A DNA stretch of 64,000 bases from Pelosinus fermentans DSM 17108 (GTDB lineage: Bacteria > Bacillota > Negativicutes > DSM-13327). Location of the stretch: contig NZ_AKVN02000001.1 in the NCBI RefSeq assembly GCF_000271485.2, positions 872,001-936,000 on the forward strand. Direction: 5' to 3'. Positions 28,628 through 36,461 of this stretch are shown here, in pieces (position 1 is the first letter of the stretch; the number at the start of each line of letters is the position of its first letter). The translations under genes were made by a program, and so were the position numbers. Under the pieces are notes generated by a model. It had not been told where the DNA came from. It saw only the letters and a list, made by a program, of their open reading frames with translations, and made no database searches.

Positions 28628-28656
28628 ATTATAGTGCATTCGCACGCATAAGTCAA
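28628..28656 (-). promoter_or_regulatory. Sigma-A promoter of the DUF4143 ATPase gene
   Basis: On the minus strand, TTGACT (28651-28656), 17 bp spacer, TATAAT (28628-28633), about 30 bp before the ATG. A close match to consensus. The direct repeat described at 28653 begins inside the -35 box. Confidence 0.75.
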
Positions 28657-28812
28657 ACGACTTTTAGTGAAAATATCCGTTAATGCAGTTGAGTTTAAGG
28701 TAAAATGAGAACTGAATGAGCAGATGGAACACACCCTGTCACTGCGTGCCAACCCTCTCCAGAGGGGAATAGTGAGGTTAAAGAATAGCCTATGTTGATG
28801 CTATGTCGATAG
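28653..28812 (+). repeat. Left copy of a diverged direct repeat, carrying an inserted CCCCTC element
   Basis: This region aligns with 31381-31500: TCAAACGACTTTT, ATCCGTTAAT, CAGTTGAGTTTA, TGAGAACTG, ATGAGCAGA and AATAGTGAGGTTAAAGAATAG occur in the same order in both. The left copy has 38 extra bases at 28730-28767. The two copies flank the Uma2, MntA-HepT and AbrB-PIN genes. The long hairpin that ends the right copy is broken here, with only its first arm kept. Confidence 0.8.
28730..28767 (+). repeat. Double-hairpin CCCCTC repeat, copy C (filled site)
   Basis: CACACCCTGTCACTGCGTGCC then AACCCTCTccAGAGGGG. It is flanked on both sides by GGAA. The homologous position in the right direct repeat (31453-31456) has one GGAA and no element, so this copy was inserted there or lost from the other repeat. 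Confidence 0.8.
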
Positions 28813-28875
28813 GGATGGTATTTGACGACACTGCGAAAGCCAAAGACAAGGTAAGCTTCAATGGACCAATCATGG

Positions 28876-28905
28876 TTGTTATATTTAAGATATTATTGGT
28901 ATAAT
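28876..28905 (+). promoter_or_regulatory. Promoter of the Uma2-type gene
   Basis: TTGTTA (28876-28881), 18 bp spacer, TATAAT (28900-28905) with an extended TGG just before it. It lies 30 bp before the ATG at 28936. Confidence 0.6.
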
Positions 28906-28935
28906 AATGATAAGGAATTCGTGGAGGTGCTGACG

Positions 28936-29517
28936 ATGGTATTAGCAGTGAAAAATAAGGGTATTTCCTATACATATGCTGATTATTTAGACTGGGACGA
29001 TGGTCAACGCTGGGAATTAATTCATGGAGTAGCATATAATATGTCGCCAGCTCCATCTAGGAGGCATCAGGAAATATCACAAACTTTATCACGGAAAATT
29101 GGCAATTATTTAGATGGCAAACCATGTAAAGTATATACTGCGCCTTTTGATGTTCGTTTGCCTCTGGATGGTGAAGATGATAAGAGCACAGGTAATGTCG
29201 TGCAGCCTGATATCGTGGTGATCTGCGATAAAGAAAAACTGGATGATCAAGGATGCATTGGTGCACCGGATTTCATTATTGAGATTTTGTCACCTGGTAC
29301 TGTGAAACTGGATATGGTAATTAAATTGCATTTATATGAGAAGGCTGGAGTCAAGGAATACTGGCTGGTACATCCCACAGATCACACTGTTACGGTGTTT
29401 AAACTCGGAGAAGATGGTATGTACGGTCGGTATGAAGTGTATGATCATTCCGAGCAATTGTCGGTAGGGATATTTTCTGATTTGGTATTAGAGTTGAGTG
29501 AGATTTTTGCTGAATAG
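28936..29517 (+). CDS. Uma2-family (DUF820) putative endonuclease
   Basis: A 193-residue PD-(D/E)XK-fold protein. WELIHGVAYNMSPAPSRRHQ is the family N-terminus, VQPDIVVICDKEKLDD supplies the aspartate, and APDFIIEILSPGT the E-x-hydrophobic core, followed by KLHLYEKAGVKEYWLVHP. Start ATG 28936 follows GGAGGTG. Family members are abundant in cyanobacteria and some Firmicutes; their role is unknown. It heads the accessory block flanked by the direct repeats. Confidence 0.85.
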   Translation: MVLAVKNKGISYTYADYLDWDDGQRWELIHGVAYNMSPAPSRRHQEISQTLSRKIGNYLDGKPCKVYTAPFDVRLPLDGEDDKSTGNVVQPDIVVICDKEKLDDQGCIGAPDFIIEILSPGTVKLDMVIKLHLYEKAGVKEYWLVHPTDHTVTVFKLGEDGMYGRYEVYDHSEQLSVGIFSDLVLELSEIFAE

Positions 29518-29568
29518 TGAGATTGAAGAATAGATGGGGACTTTCATATAGTGTTTTGAAGGTATTGT

Positions 29569-29577
29569 TGGTATAAT
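29569..29577 (+). promoter_or_regulatory. Extended -10 promoter of the mntA-hepT pair
   Basis: TGGTATAAT, the same extended -10 sequence as before the Uma2 gene; the preceding TATTGT is also similar. No good -35 is visible, as expected for an extended -10 promoter. It lies 38 bp before the ATG. Confidence 0.5.
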
Positions 29578-29615
29578 AAGCAATATAGTCGAGTGGATGT
29601 GAGGCGGTGTAAATC

Positions 29616-30038
29616 ATGACAAAGAAAAAGCTTCAAATTGAGTTGATTCAAAGGTTGGGAGATTTTTTTGCGGAGCGTCAGGATATTATGTTTGCTTGGT
29701 TGTTCGGTTCTTATGCTACTGGTTTGACTACTCGTTTTAGTGATATGGACATTGCTGTTTATGTTGAGGATCATACGGTATTGACAGATATGGATTGGTA
29801 TTTGCAATTAAAGGCAGATCTTATGGAGCTGGTAAACAAAGAAATTGATCTGGTGGTGCTAAATAATGCTAAGCCTTTAATTAAACATACAGCAAATATG
29901 CAAAAAAAGGTACTTTTATCGCGCAATGCATTGTTTGAAGCAGAATACTCCTTGCGGGTTGTTAAAGAATACAATGACGTGAGATATTGGGCGCGCTATT
30001 CTAGGCAGCATTTATTGAGAGGAAACAAGAATGGTTAA
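29616..30038 (+). CDS. mntA: MntA-like nucleotidyltransferase antitoxin
   Basis: A 140-residue minimal nucleotidyltransferase. FAWLFGSYATGLTTRFSDMDIAVYV contains the GSxxxG loop and the DxD metal-binding pair, with EIDLVVLNNA supplying the third carboxylate. In characterised MntA-HepT systems this enzyme attaches AMP units to a tyrosine of the HepT toxin and silences it. It overlaps the next gene by 8 bp, the usual arrangement. Confidence 0.85.
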   Translation: MTKKKLQIELIQRLGDFFAERQDIMFAWLFGSYATGLTTRFSDMDIAVYVEDHTVLTDMDWYLQLKADLMELVNKEIDLVVLNNAKPLIKHTANMQKKVLLSRNALFEAEYSLRVVKEYNDVRYWARYSRQHLLRGNKNG

Positions 30039-30444
30039 ACGGGACGTCTTAGAGCGAAAATTATATCAAATTGAAAAGTCACTACGAAAAATACAAGTTT
30101 ATACTTCACTGAATTATGATGAATTTATCAGTCATCCAGTTGCCAGAGATGTAGTAGAATATAACCTCTTCATCATTATTAATTGTATGATTGATATTGT
30201 AAATCATATTGTAGCTGATGAGGAGTTAGGGGAAATTGATATGCTATCCGATGGTTTTCGAATTTTGTCGGATTATGGATATTGGACAAGAATGCAGGGT
30301 GCTATCTATATTAAAATGGTAGCATTTCGTAATATGATAGCGCATCAATATGTAGATATAGATGCAAATGTGGTATATATGATTTTACAGGAAAAATTAA
30401 AAGATATTGGAACGTTCAAGCAGCAAATTATCGATAGAATTTAA
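30031..30444 (+). CDS. hepT: HepT-like ribonuclease toxin (DUF86)
   Basis: A 137-residue all-helical HEPN protein. The catalytic motif is seen as FRNMIAHQYVDID (about residues 103-115), an R-x4-H-x-Y arrangement with the tyrosine that MntA modifies in known systems. NCMIDIVNHIVADEELG is the usual central helix. It forms a toxin-antitoxin pair with the preceding gene. Confidence 0.85.
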   Translation: MVKRDVLERKLYQIEKSLRKIQVYTSLNYDEFISHPVARDVVEYNLFIIINCMIDIVNHIVADEELGEIDMLSDGFRILSDYGYWTRMQGAIYIKMVAFRNMIAHQYVDIDANVVYMILQEKLKDIGTFKQQIIDRI

Positions 30445-30482
30445 TATCTCTAGGGGCATTATCGATATTGGAAATAACGAGA

Positions 30483-30515
30483 GGGGCTACCACACTAGTT
30501 TAGTGCGGCAGTCCC
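30483..30515 (+). terminator. Imperfect hairpin after hepT
   Basis: GGGGCTACCACACTA and TAGTGCGGCAGTCCC can pair with two mismatches; the following ATTCTTTG is only moderately T-rich. It is a probable weak terminator for the mntA-hepT transcript. Confidence 0.45.
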
Positions 30516-30603
30516 ATTCTTTGATATGGAGGGGGTTTTATTTTTAGATGGGTATTTACTTTATGAGTGTAATTCCAACTGAAATAAAAAAAGTTATACT
30601 ATA

Positions 30604-30632
30604 TTGTATATTGGTAGGAAAATGAATATAAT
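30604..30632 (+). promoter_or_regulatory. Promoter of the AbrB-PIN toxin-antitoxin pair
   Basis: TTGTAT (30604-30609), 17 bp spacer, TATAAT (30627-30632), 32 bp before the antitoxin ATG. Such operons are usually autoregulated by the antitoxin; a specific operator is not evident. Confidence 0.65.
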
Positions 30633-30664
30633 AAGTATAGAAAGAACAATAGGGGGTATGTACC

Positions 30665-30913
30665 ATGTTTGGTGTGAGTGCAGAAGTAAAACTTGGAGAT
30701 AAGAGTCAATTCGTTATCCCTGCTCGTATTAGAGAAAATGCGAAAGTTGGACCTGGTGATATACTAATCATGACTAGTGATCGTAATGGTCGTATGAGTC
30801 TCATTAAGAAGCCTGAAGATTGGGCTAAGGCTGCATGGGGGTGCTGCAAGGGGGCTTGGGGTGAGAAACCATTAGAAGCTTTGCAGAAGGAACGTGAGGA
30901 TTCATGGGAATAA
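30665..30913 (+). CDS. AbrB/MazE-type antitoxin
   Basis: An 82-residue swapped-hairpin DNA-binding protein: KLGDKSQFVIPARIRENAKV is the AbrB domain, followed by GPGDILIMTSDRNGRMSL. The tail, rich in Trp, Gly and Glu, would bind and neutralise the toxin. SD AGGGGGT. It overlaps the PIN gene by 10 bp. Confidence 0.8.
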   Translation: MFGVSAEVKLGDKSQFVIPARIRENAKVGPGDILIMTSDRNGRMSLIKKPEDWAKAAWGCCKGAWGEKPLEALQKEREDSWE

Positions 30914-31353
30914 CGAGTGATGAATTTTTAAAAGTCTATAAAAAAATAGGGTTTGATACCAACATTTTTATTTCAGTTTTTGCTCAAGAGCCACTAGGTG
31001 TGAGGGTTCTTCCTATCATCGATGCTGCGGGTAATAAAGAAACACATGAGATCTGGACTTCTGTACTTGCATTTTCAGAGTGTAGTGTGCGTCCTTACCG
31101 GGAAGCTAACTGGACTGCTCTTGACCAAGTCAAATTAATGTTTCAGATGCCCAATCTTACAGCTTATCATATTGATGAGGAGATTGCAGAAGAAGCAGCT
31201 AAATTGCGAGCTGCCTATAATGTCAAAATGCCAGATGCTCTGATTGTTGCTACAGCAATTGTTAAAGGGGCTGATGTTTTGCTCACTAATGATTATAAAC
31301 TTTCAGCAATAAGAGAAATTTCTGTTGTGAGGCTTGACGAGTTGTGTCAATAG
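30904..31353 (+). CDS. PIN-domain toxin (VapC-like)
   Basis: A 149-residue PIN ribonuclease. The acidic residues appear as FDTNIFISVF, AFSECSVRPYRE, MPDALIVATA and LLTNDYKL, the usual order D, E, D, D/N. Partner of the AbrB-type antitoxin with overlapping frames. It would cleave RNA when free; the specific target is unknown. Confidence 0.82.
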   Translation: MGITSDEFLKVYKKIGFDTNIFISVFAQEPLGVRVLPIIDAAGNKETHEIWTSVLAFSECSVRPYREANWTALDQVKLMFQMPNLTAYHIDEEIAEEAAKLRAAYNVKMPDALIVATAIVKGADVLLTNDYKLSAIREISVVRLDELCQ

Positions 31354-31380
31354 GGGAGGCACTATATTTTCCTACATAAT

Positions 31381-31500
31381 TCAAACGACTTTTCGTATAA
31401 TTATCCGTTAATACAGTTGAGTTTAGGGTATATGAGAACTGGATGAGCAGACGGAATAGTGAGGTTAAAGAATAGCCTATGCTGATATCATATCAACATA
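31381..31500 (+). repeat. Right copy of the diverged direct repeat (empty site)
   Basis: Aligns with 28653-28812 over about 115 bp with scattered substitutions and one single-base indel. It lacks the 38 bp CCCCTC element at the GGAA of 31453-31456. It lies directly after the PIN toxin gene and runs into the long hairpin at 31458. Confidence 0.8.
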
Positions 31501-31520
31501 GGCTATTCTTTAACCTCACT
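31458..31520. terminator. Long bidirectional hairpin terminator
   Basis: AGTGAGGTTAAAGAATAGCC at the left arm pairs with GGCTATTCTTTAACCTCACT at the right arm, and the stem continues inward, about 28 bp in all with one or two interruptions. It serves the PIN toxin gene (+) and the coiled-coil gene (-), whose stop is at its edge. Confidence 0.75.
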
Positions 31521-31942
31521 TATTTTGCTTCTCGTAAGTCTAGAATTTCATTCCAATTCTTCACGGTTACCAATTCGATGGTTCGGATATCACGGCGAAT
31601 GTACTTTATTTCTGATTCTACGCGGTCAATTTTTTTATCGGTTAGTTCCAGGATCTTCATAATATCCTGCTGCTGCTCACCAATAGCTTGCATAAATTCA
31701 TCTTTTGTGACCATATTCGATTGAATATCAGAAACATCGAGCTTCAAAGTAGAGATATCTCCCTTTAGGGTGAAGACGTCATCTTTTAGGGTAGAGACAT
31801 CTTCCTTTAGGGTTGAAACGTCGTCTTTTAGAGTAGAGACATCTTTCTTTAGGGTAGAAAAATCTTCTCTTAGAGTAAAGACCTCATTTTTTACGGATTT
31901 AACTTCGGTGAGGATTTCTTGTAATAACTTTTCAGTCGGCAT
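31520..31942 (-). CDS. Coiled-coil protein with heptad tandem repeats
   Basis: A 140-residue hydrophilic protein of unknown function. Residues about 25-75 are near-perfect seven-residue repeats of the type STLKDDV or STLKEDV (seven to eight units), encoded by 21 bp tandem DNA repeats at 31740-31880. This predicts a long parallel coiled coil. The ATG at 31942 has AAGGAGA 8 nt upstream on the minus strand; the longer frame has no SD. No membrane segment. It may be a multimerising scaffold. Confidence 0.7.
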   Translation of the reverse strand: MPTEKLLQEILTEVKSVKNEVFTLREDFSTLKKDVSTLKDDVSTLKEDVSTLKDDVFTLKGDISTLKLDVSDIQSNMVTKDEFMQAIGEQQQDIMKILELTDKKIDRVESEIKYIRRDIRTIELVTVKNWNEILDLREAK

Positions 31943-32023
31943 TTGTGTCTTCTCCTTTTTTAGTAGTCTAGCACAAATTCCCGTAGAAGGGGGGAACGGA
32001 GGGGTAGCCTCATTGTTAATCAC

Positions 32024-32053
32024 AGTGTAGCATAGAAGTATGGGAAGTTGCAA
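32024..32053 (-). promoter_or_regulatory. Possible promoter of the coiled-coil gene
   Basis: On the minus strand, TTGCAA (32048-32053), 18 bp spacer, TACACT (32024-32029), about 80 bp before the ATG. Moderate match only. Confidence 0.35.
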
Positions 32054-32168
32054 TGGACATCCATAGAGCAGCAGGATAAGAATCATAATTTGGCGAAGTT
32101 GTATAACATATATTACTTTCTTTGGGAATAAAATGAAGATTGAATATAGGAAGAGGAGGGGCTTTCCA

Positions 32169-33551
32169 ATGACACAGGATATTGTTATAAAAAGAGATGC
32201 CTTTAAGGCCTATGATATTCGTGGCAGGGTGCCTGATGAGCTCAATGAGGAAGTAACCTATCGCATTGGCTGGGCTTTTGTGGAGCTTTTCGATGCAAAG
32301 ACTGTGGTAGTGGGGCGGGATGTGCGGTTGTCCAGCGAGAGTCTGACTAAGGCGTTAATAGAAGGTTTTACAGATCGGGGCTGTCATGTAATTGATATTG
32401 GTGTATGCGGTACGGAAATGGTATATTTCGCCACATCTCATTTAGGAGTGGATGGGGGAATCATGGTAACAGCCAGTCATAATCCTATGGATTATAATGG
32501 ACTCAAGCTGGTACGTAAAGAATCAAGGCCGATTAGTGGTGATACAGGGCTGCGAGAGTTAGAAGACTGTGTAGTTACTGGAGATTTTTCACGGGAACAG
32601 TGTGCTGGTATTGCCAAGGGCACAGTGGAGCAGTATGATATTATGAAAGAGTATGTACAGCATTTGCTTACCTATGTGGATGCAGCAGTATTAAAACCGT
32701 TGAAAATCGTAGTAAATGCTGGCAATGGCTGCGCAGGACCAACGCTTGATGCATTAGAGAAGGTATTGCCTTTTGAGTTTATCAAAGTGTATCATGAGCC
32801 AGATGGGACGTTCCCACATGGAATTCCCAATCCCTTGTTAGTTGAGAAGCGGGAGGCAACAGCCAAGGCTGTGCGAGAAAGCGGTGCTGATTTTGGGATT
32901 GCCTGGGATGGGGATTTTGACCGCTGCTTCTTATTTGATGAACAAGGACAATTTATTGAAGGGTATTATATTGTTGGATGTTTAGCAGAAGCATTTTTAA
33001 GGCGCTGTGCCGGGGCGAAAATTATCCATGATCCGCGTTTAACCTGGAATACGATTGAATTGGTAAAGGAAGCTGGCGGTATTCCTATTTTGTGTAAGAC
33101 CGGTCATGCCTTTATTAAAGAACGCATGCGCCAGGAAGATGCGATATATGGTGGGGAGATGTCAGCTCATCATTATTTTAGAGATTTTGCATATTGCGAT
33201 AGCGGTATGATACCGTGGCTCTTAGTTGCTGAGAATATAAGTGTATCAGGCAGATCCTTGTCTCAATTGGTGGGAGCTCGTATGGAAAAATTCCCTGTGA
33301 GCGGGGAGATCAATCGAAGAGTCAAGGATGCTCAGATGGTGGTAGCAGAAATAGAAAAGCAGTTTGTAACCCCGGGAGCTGCTGTTGATTATACAGATGG
33401 ATTAAGTATAGAATATGATGACTGGCGGTTTAATCTGCGAATGTCCAATACAGAACCGCTGATTCGTCTGAATGTGGAGAGCCGGGGCGATGCTTCTTTA
33501 CTGGAAAAGAAAACGGCTGAATTATTAGCCGCTATTGAGAAGCTGGGGTAA
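32169..33551 (+). CDS. manB: Phosphomannomutase/phosphoglucomutase
   Basis: A 460-residue alpha-D-phosphohexomutase. [11 protein letters not shown] starts the fold, [13 protein letters not shown] holds the phosphoserine, DGDFDRCF the metal-binding aspartates, [10 protein letters not shown] the sugar loop, [12 protein letters not shown] the phosphate loop. It makes mannose-1-phosphate for manC and may also make glucose-1-phosphate. The start at ATG 32169 follows GGAGGGG. Confidence 0.93.
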   Translation: MTQDIVIKRDAFKAYDIRGRVPDELNEEVTYRIGWAFVELFDAKTVVVGRDVRLSSESLTKALIEGFTDRGCHVIDIGVCGTEMVYFATSHLGVDGGIMVTASHNPMDYNGLKLVRKESRPISGDTGLRELEDCVVTGDFSREQCAGIAKGTVEQYDIMKEYVQHLLTYVDAAVLKPLKIVVNAGNGCAGPTLDALEKVLPFEFIKVYHEPDGTFPHGIPNPLLVEKREATAKAVRESGADFGIAWDGDFDRCFLFDEQGQFIEGYYIVGCLAEAFLRRCAGAKIIHDPRLTWNTIELVKEAGGIPILCKTGHAFIKERMRQEDAIYGGEMSAHHYFRDFAYCDSGMIPWLLVAENISVSGRSLSQLVGARMEKFPVSGEINRRVKDAQMVVAEIEKQFVTPGAAVDYTDGLSIEYDDWRFNLRMSNTEPLIRLNVESRGDASLLEKKTAELLAAIEKLG

Positions 33552-33582
33552 GGAGGAAATGGACGAGTGACAGGGACGGACG

Positions 33583-33623
33583 GACACACCCCGTCACCGC
33601 GTGCCACCCCTCTCTAGAGGGGA
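33583..33623 (+). repeat. Double-hairpin CCCCTC repeat, copy D
   Basis: GACACACCCCGTCACCGCGTGCC then ACCCCTCTctAGAGGGG and AATGGG. Variable stem CAC-cgc-GTG. It follows the manB stop by about 30 bp. Confidence 0.85.
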
Positions 33624-33648
33624 ATGGGAAAAACTATAGCCTCGGAAT

Positions 33649-33719
33649 GTCATTGCGAGGAGGTACGACGAAGCAATCCCTCTGGGCGCAGAGATTGCTT
33701 CACTCTGTTCGCAATGACA
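33649..33719. repeat. Large hairpin repeat of the ATTGCGA type
   Basis: TGTCATTGCGAGGAGG..ACGAAGCAATCCCTCT pairs imperfectly with GAGATTGCTTC..TTCGCAATGACA around GGGCGCA. Similar ATTGCGA/GAAGCAATC hairpins are known as dispersed repeats in many bacterial genomes (from memory). One copy in this window. Confidence 0.6.
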
Positions 33720-33746
33720 AAAGAGCACAAAAATATGCTATTAATA

Positions 33747-33793
33747 ACTCCCTTTGTGTCCTTTGCGCCTTTGCGGTTCAATTCGTTTTATAT
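33747..33793 (+). repeat. CTTTGCGGTTC dispersed repeat, partial copy
   Basis: CCCTTTGTGTCCTTTGCGCCTTTGCGGTTCAATTCGTTTTATATG closely matches 40250-40290. Only one arm of the hairpin seen elsewhere is present. Confidence 0.55.
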
Positions 33794-33864
33794 GTGTTAT
33801 AGGATGTATCAGTGTTTTCCTGATACAGCACAATATGATTATCACAGCTAAGGATGGTGCTAAG

Positions 33865-34782
33865 ATGAGAAAAGGACTGGGAAAAGTTCGCAAGGCGGTG
33901 ATTCCGGCGGCAGGGATGGGGACAAGGTTCTTGCCGGCGACGAAGGCACAGCCTAAAGAGATGCTGCCTATCGTTGATAAGCCGGCGATTCAATATATTA
34001 TTGAAGAAGCGGTTCAGTCAGGCATTGAAGAAATTCTCATTATTACAGGGAGAAATAAGCGTTCCATTGAGGATCATTTTGATCGGTCAGTAGAGCTGGA
34101 GATGCTGCTTAAAGATCAGGGCAAGTACGATTTGTTAAACTTGGTAGAGGAAATTGCTGACGTTACGATTCATTATGTAAGACAGAAGGAAGCAAAGGGA
34201 CTGGGGCATGCTGTGTTATGTGCCAAACAGTTTGTAGGGAATGAGCCTTTTGCTGTGCTGTTAGGTGATGATATTATTGATGCCAGTGTTCCTTGTTTAA
34301 AACAAATGATGAGTGTCTATGATGATTGTTACGGTACTATTCTAGGGACGCAGGAAGTTCCTCTGGATAAGGTTTGTAACTATGGAATTGTAAAACCTGT
34401 GGAGATTAAGCAGAATGTTTGGCAGGCTGTGGATCTTGTAGAAAAGCCGGATATGTCAGAGGCACCATCTCGTTTGGCAGTGATGGGGCGCTATATTCTT
34501 CAGCCTGAGATTTTTGCTATCTTAGAGAATACTCCTCCTGGAAAAGGCGGAGAGATACAGTTAACGGATGCGATCCGTACCTTAGCAATTCAGCAGCATT
34601 CCGTGTATGCCTATAATTTTGAAGGTCGCCGTTATGATGTGGGTGATAAGCAGGGATATTTGGAAGCGACGATTGAATTTGCTCTGAAGCGTCCTGATTT
34701 GCGAGATGACTTTTTACGATATTTGATCAAAACTGTCGGTCCGCTGGTGGCAGGGAAAGATGGGAATGCAGGTTGTAAGTAA
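33865..34782 (+). CDS. galU: UTP-glucose-1-phosphate uridylyltransferase
   Basis: A 305-residue nucleotidyltransferase making UDP-glucose. AVIPAAGMGTRFLPATKAQPKEMLP is the GalU signature; VLLGDDIIDA carries the catalytic aspartate; VEKP and GEIQLTDAI follow. ATG 33865 with AAGGATGG upstream gives the normal length; the longer frame runs into repeat DNA. Confidence 0.94.
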   Translation: MRKGLGKVRKAVIPAAGMGTRFLPATKAQPKEMLPIVDKPAIQYIIEEAVQSGIEEILIITGRNKRSIEDHFDRSVELEMLLKDQGKYDLLNLVEEIADVTIHYVRQKEAKGLGHAVLCAKQFVGNEPFAVLLGDDIIDASVPCLKQMMSVYDDCYGTILGTQEVPLDKVCNYGIVKPVEIKQNVWQAVDLVEKPDMSEAPSRLAVMGRYILQPEIFAILENTPPGKGGEIQLTDAIRTLAIQQHSVYAYNFEGRRYDVGDKQGYLEATIEFALKRPDLRDDFLRYLIKTVGPLVAGKDGNAGCK

Positions 34783-34792
34783 ATAGTGGCTA

Positions 34793-34833
34793 AACACACC
34801 CCGACACTACGTGCCACCCCTCTCAAGAGGGGA
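34793..34833 (+). repeat. Double-hairpin CCCCTC repeat, copy E
   Basis: ACACACCCCGACACTACGTGCC then ACCCCTCTcaAGAGGGG and AATAG. It lies between galU and pgi. Confidence 0.8.
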
Positions 34834-34897
34834 ATAGAAAAAGCGGCAATTAATAATGAATGGGAAGTGTACAAAAATATAGGGAGGTTGTTGTCTA

Positions 34898-36373
34898 ATG
34901 AGTAGTAAAGAAGAAAGTTGTCTAACATTAGCCTCGGGTTTTTCCTTTGACTATGGTAATCTGTATGGAGCTGGTAAAGTAACTGCCAGTGATGTTGAAG
35001 AGTTAGCAGAAAAGCTGGCTGCTGCACAAAAGGCTGTTGAAACCATGCGGGCAACAGGCGAAGTTCGAGGACATTTGTCCAAAGACGGCACGCCGGAAAG
35101 AGTGTTATTTACCCAACTGCCTTATGTGGCTGAAGGTAACCTGAACTCTCCAGCATCCATTGCCAGGTTAAAGGAATTTGGCAGTTCTCTAAAAAACACA
35201 GTGGATGCTGTAGTGACCTTTGGTATTGGCGGCTCTTACTTAGGGAATAAGGTCTTATTTGATGTTCATTGTGGTGAGTTCTGGAATGCAAAAAGTGTGA
35301 AGGAACGCAATGGCTATCCGAAGCTATACTTTAATGGTAATAACATTGATGCGAGACGAACTGCAGATATGGTAGAGCATCTGATCGCAGAAGCCCGTCT
35401 GAAAGCTGTTCATGGTCAGCCTAATTCCTATAAAGTCGTCTTAGTGGTGATTTCAAAATCCGGCGGCACCCTAGATACCATGTCGACTTTCATGGTGATG
35501 TATGATGCTTTAAAACAACAAGAGCCATTGCTGAATATTGAAGTGGTAGCGGTAACCGATCCTGCGAAAGGTGAGAAGGCTACTTTATTGGGAAAATTAG
35601 CCGAGGAGCAAGGCTGGCCGACCTTTAGCGTTCCAGATGGCGTGGGCGGCAGATTTAGTATTTTCTCGGAAGTTGGTTTAGTCACTGCTGCCTGCATTGG
35701 CATGGATATTGACGCGTTCTTGGCTGGCGCACAAGCCATGGATCAGGCATGTCAGACTTCTGATATATACAAAAATCCGGCGAAATTAAATGCAGCCTTA
35801 AAGTTTATTGCTGCCGAAAAATACGGGCGGGACATTGAAGTGTTTATGCCTTATGCAGATTATTTAAAATCAGTAGCAGAATGGTATGTACAGCTGTTAG
35901 CTGAATCCTTAGGCAAACGTACCAGCCGTGAAGGAGCGGAAGTATTTTATGGCCGGACTCCAATTGTAGCTGTTGGAACAACGGATATGCATGCCCAGAC
36001 ACAGCAGCATCAGGATGGTAAGAAAGATAAGGTGGTTCAGTTTGTTAAGGTGGTTAAGTGGGAGCAGGATGCTGTGATTCCCGATGTTTTCCCTGCAGTC
36101 TCCAAGCTTTCTGAAATATCTTCTATCTATTTGAGCCAGGCTTTGGACGTAGCACGAGAGGCCAACGCAGAGGCACTAATCAATGACGAACGCTTTAATG
36201 CCACATTGATACTGCCTTCCTTAAATGCCTATCATTTAGGAGAATTGTTATATATGCTGGCATTGTCTGTTGCTTATGAAGGTGAATTGGCGAATGTTGA
36301 TGCTTTTGATCAACCGGGGGTGGAAGCATATAAACGCCTAATGGGGCCTAGATTAAAGGCCTTAAAAAAATAA
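34898..36373 (+). CDS. pgi: Glucose-6-phosphate isomerase
   Basis: A 491-residue glycolytic isomerase. VTFGIGGSYLGNK (phosphate loop), VISKSGGTLDT, GVGGRFSIFSEVG (catalytic Glu region), and QQHQDGKKDK (His/Lys region) are present in order. SD GGGAGG. It feeds fructose-6-phosphate into the mannose pathway, in line with the neighbouring manB and galU. A terminator follows directly. Confidence 0.94.
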   Translation: MSSKEESCLTLASGFSFDYGNLYGAGKVTASDVEELAEKLAAAQKAVETMRATGEVRGHLSKDGTPERVLFTQLPYVAEGNLNSPASIARLKEFGSSLKNTVDAVVTFGIGGSYLGNKVLFDVHCGEFWNAKSVKERNGYPKLYFNGNNIDARRTADMVEHLIAEARLKAVHGQPNSYKVVLVVISKSGGTLDTMSTFMVMYDALKQQEPLLNIEVVAVTDPAKGEKATLLGKLAEEQGWPTFSVPDGVGGRFSIFSEVGLVTAACIGMDIDAFLAGAQAMDQACQTSDIYKNPAKLNAALKFIAAEKYGRDIEVFMPYADYLKSVAEWYVQLLAESLGKRTSREGAEVFYGRTPIVAVGTTDMHAQTQQHQDGKKDKVVQFVKVVKWEQDAVIPDVFPAVSKLSEISSIYLSQALDVAREANAEALINDERFNATLILPSLNAYHLGELLYMLALSVAYEGELANVDAFDQPGVEAYKRLMGPRLKALKK

Positions 36374-36388
36374 AGAAGATATTTCCAA

Positions 36389-36419
36389 AAAAATCCTGTT
36401 ACTTGTAACAGGATTTTTA
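36389..36419 (+). terminator. Rho-independent terminator after pgi
   Basis: AAAATCCTGTTAC-tt-GTAACAGGATTTTT: a perfect stem with A/T tails, 15 bp after the pgi stop. Confidence 0.85.
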
Positions 36420-36461
36420 CTATTTTTGGAGAATTTTATTACTGAAAGGTAGGCGGTAGCT

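Larger units (their letters stand above)
33552..33864 (+). other. Repeat-filled gap between manB and galU
   Basis: 313 bp without a credible gene. It holds copy D of the CCCCTC element, a 70 bp ATTGCGA hairpin and a piece of the CTTTGCGGTTC repeat, all annotated separately. Frames crossing it (33624-33851) are made of repeat sequence. Confidence 0.7.

Noticed and set aside
31740-31880. Regularly spaced 21 bp repeats, CRISPR-like at first glance
   Set aside because: Units are directly adjacent without spacers and encode perfect heptads in the minus-strand coiled-coil gene. The plus-strand frame through them is a shadow.
33624-33851. 75-codon frame between manB and galU
   Set aside because: Composed entirely of repeat DNA. 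No SD.
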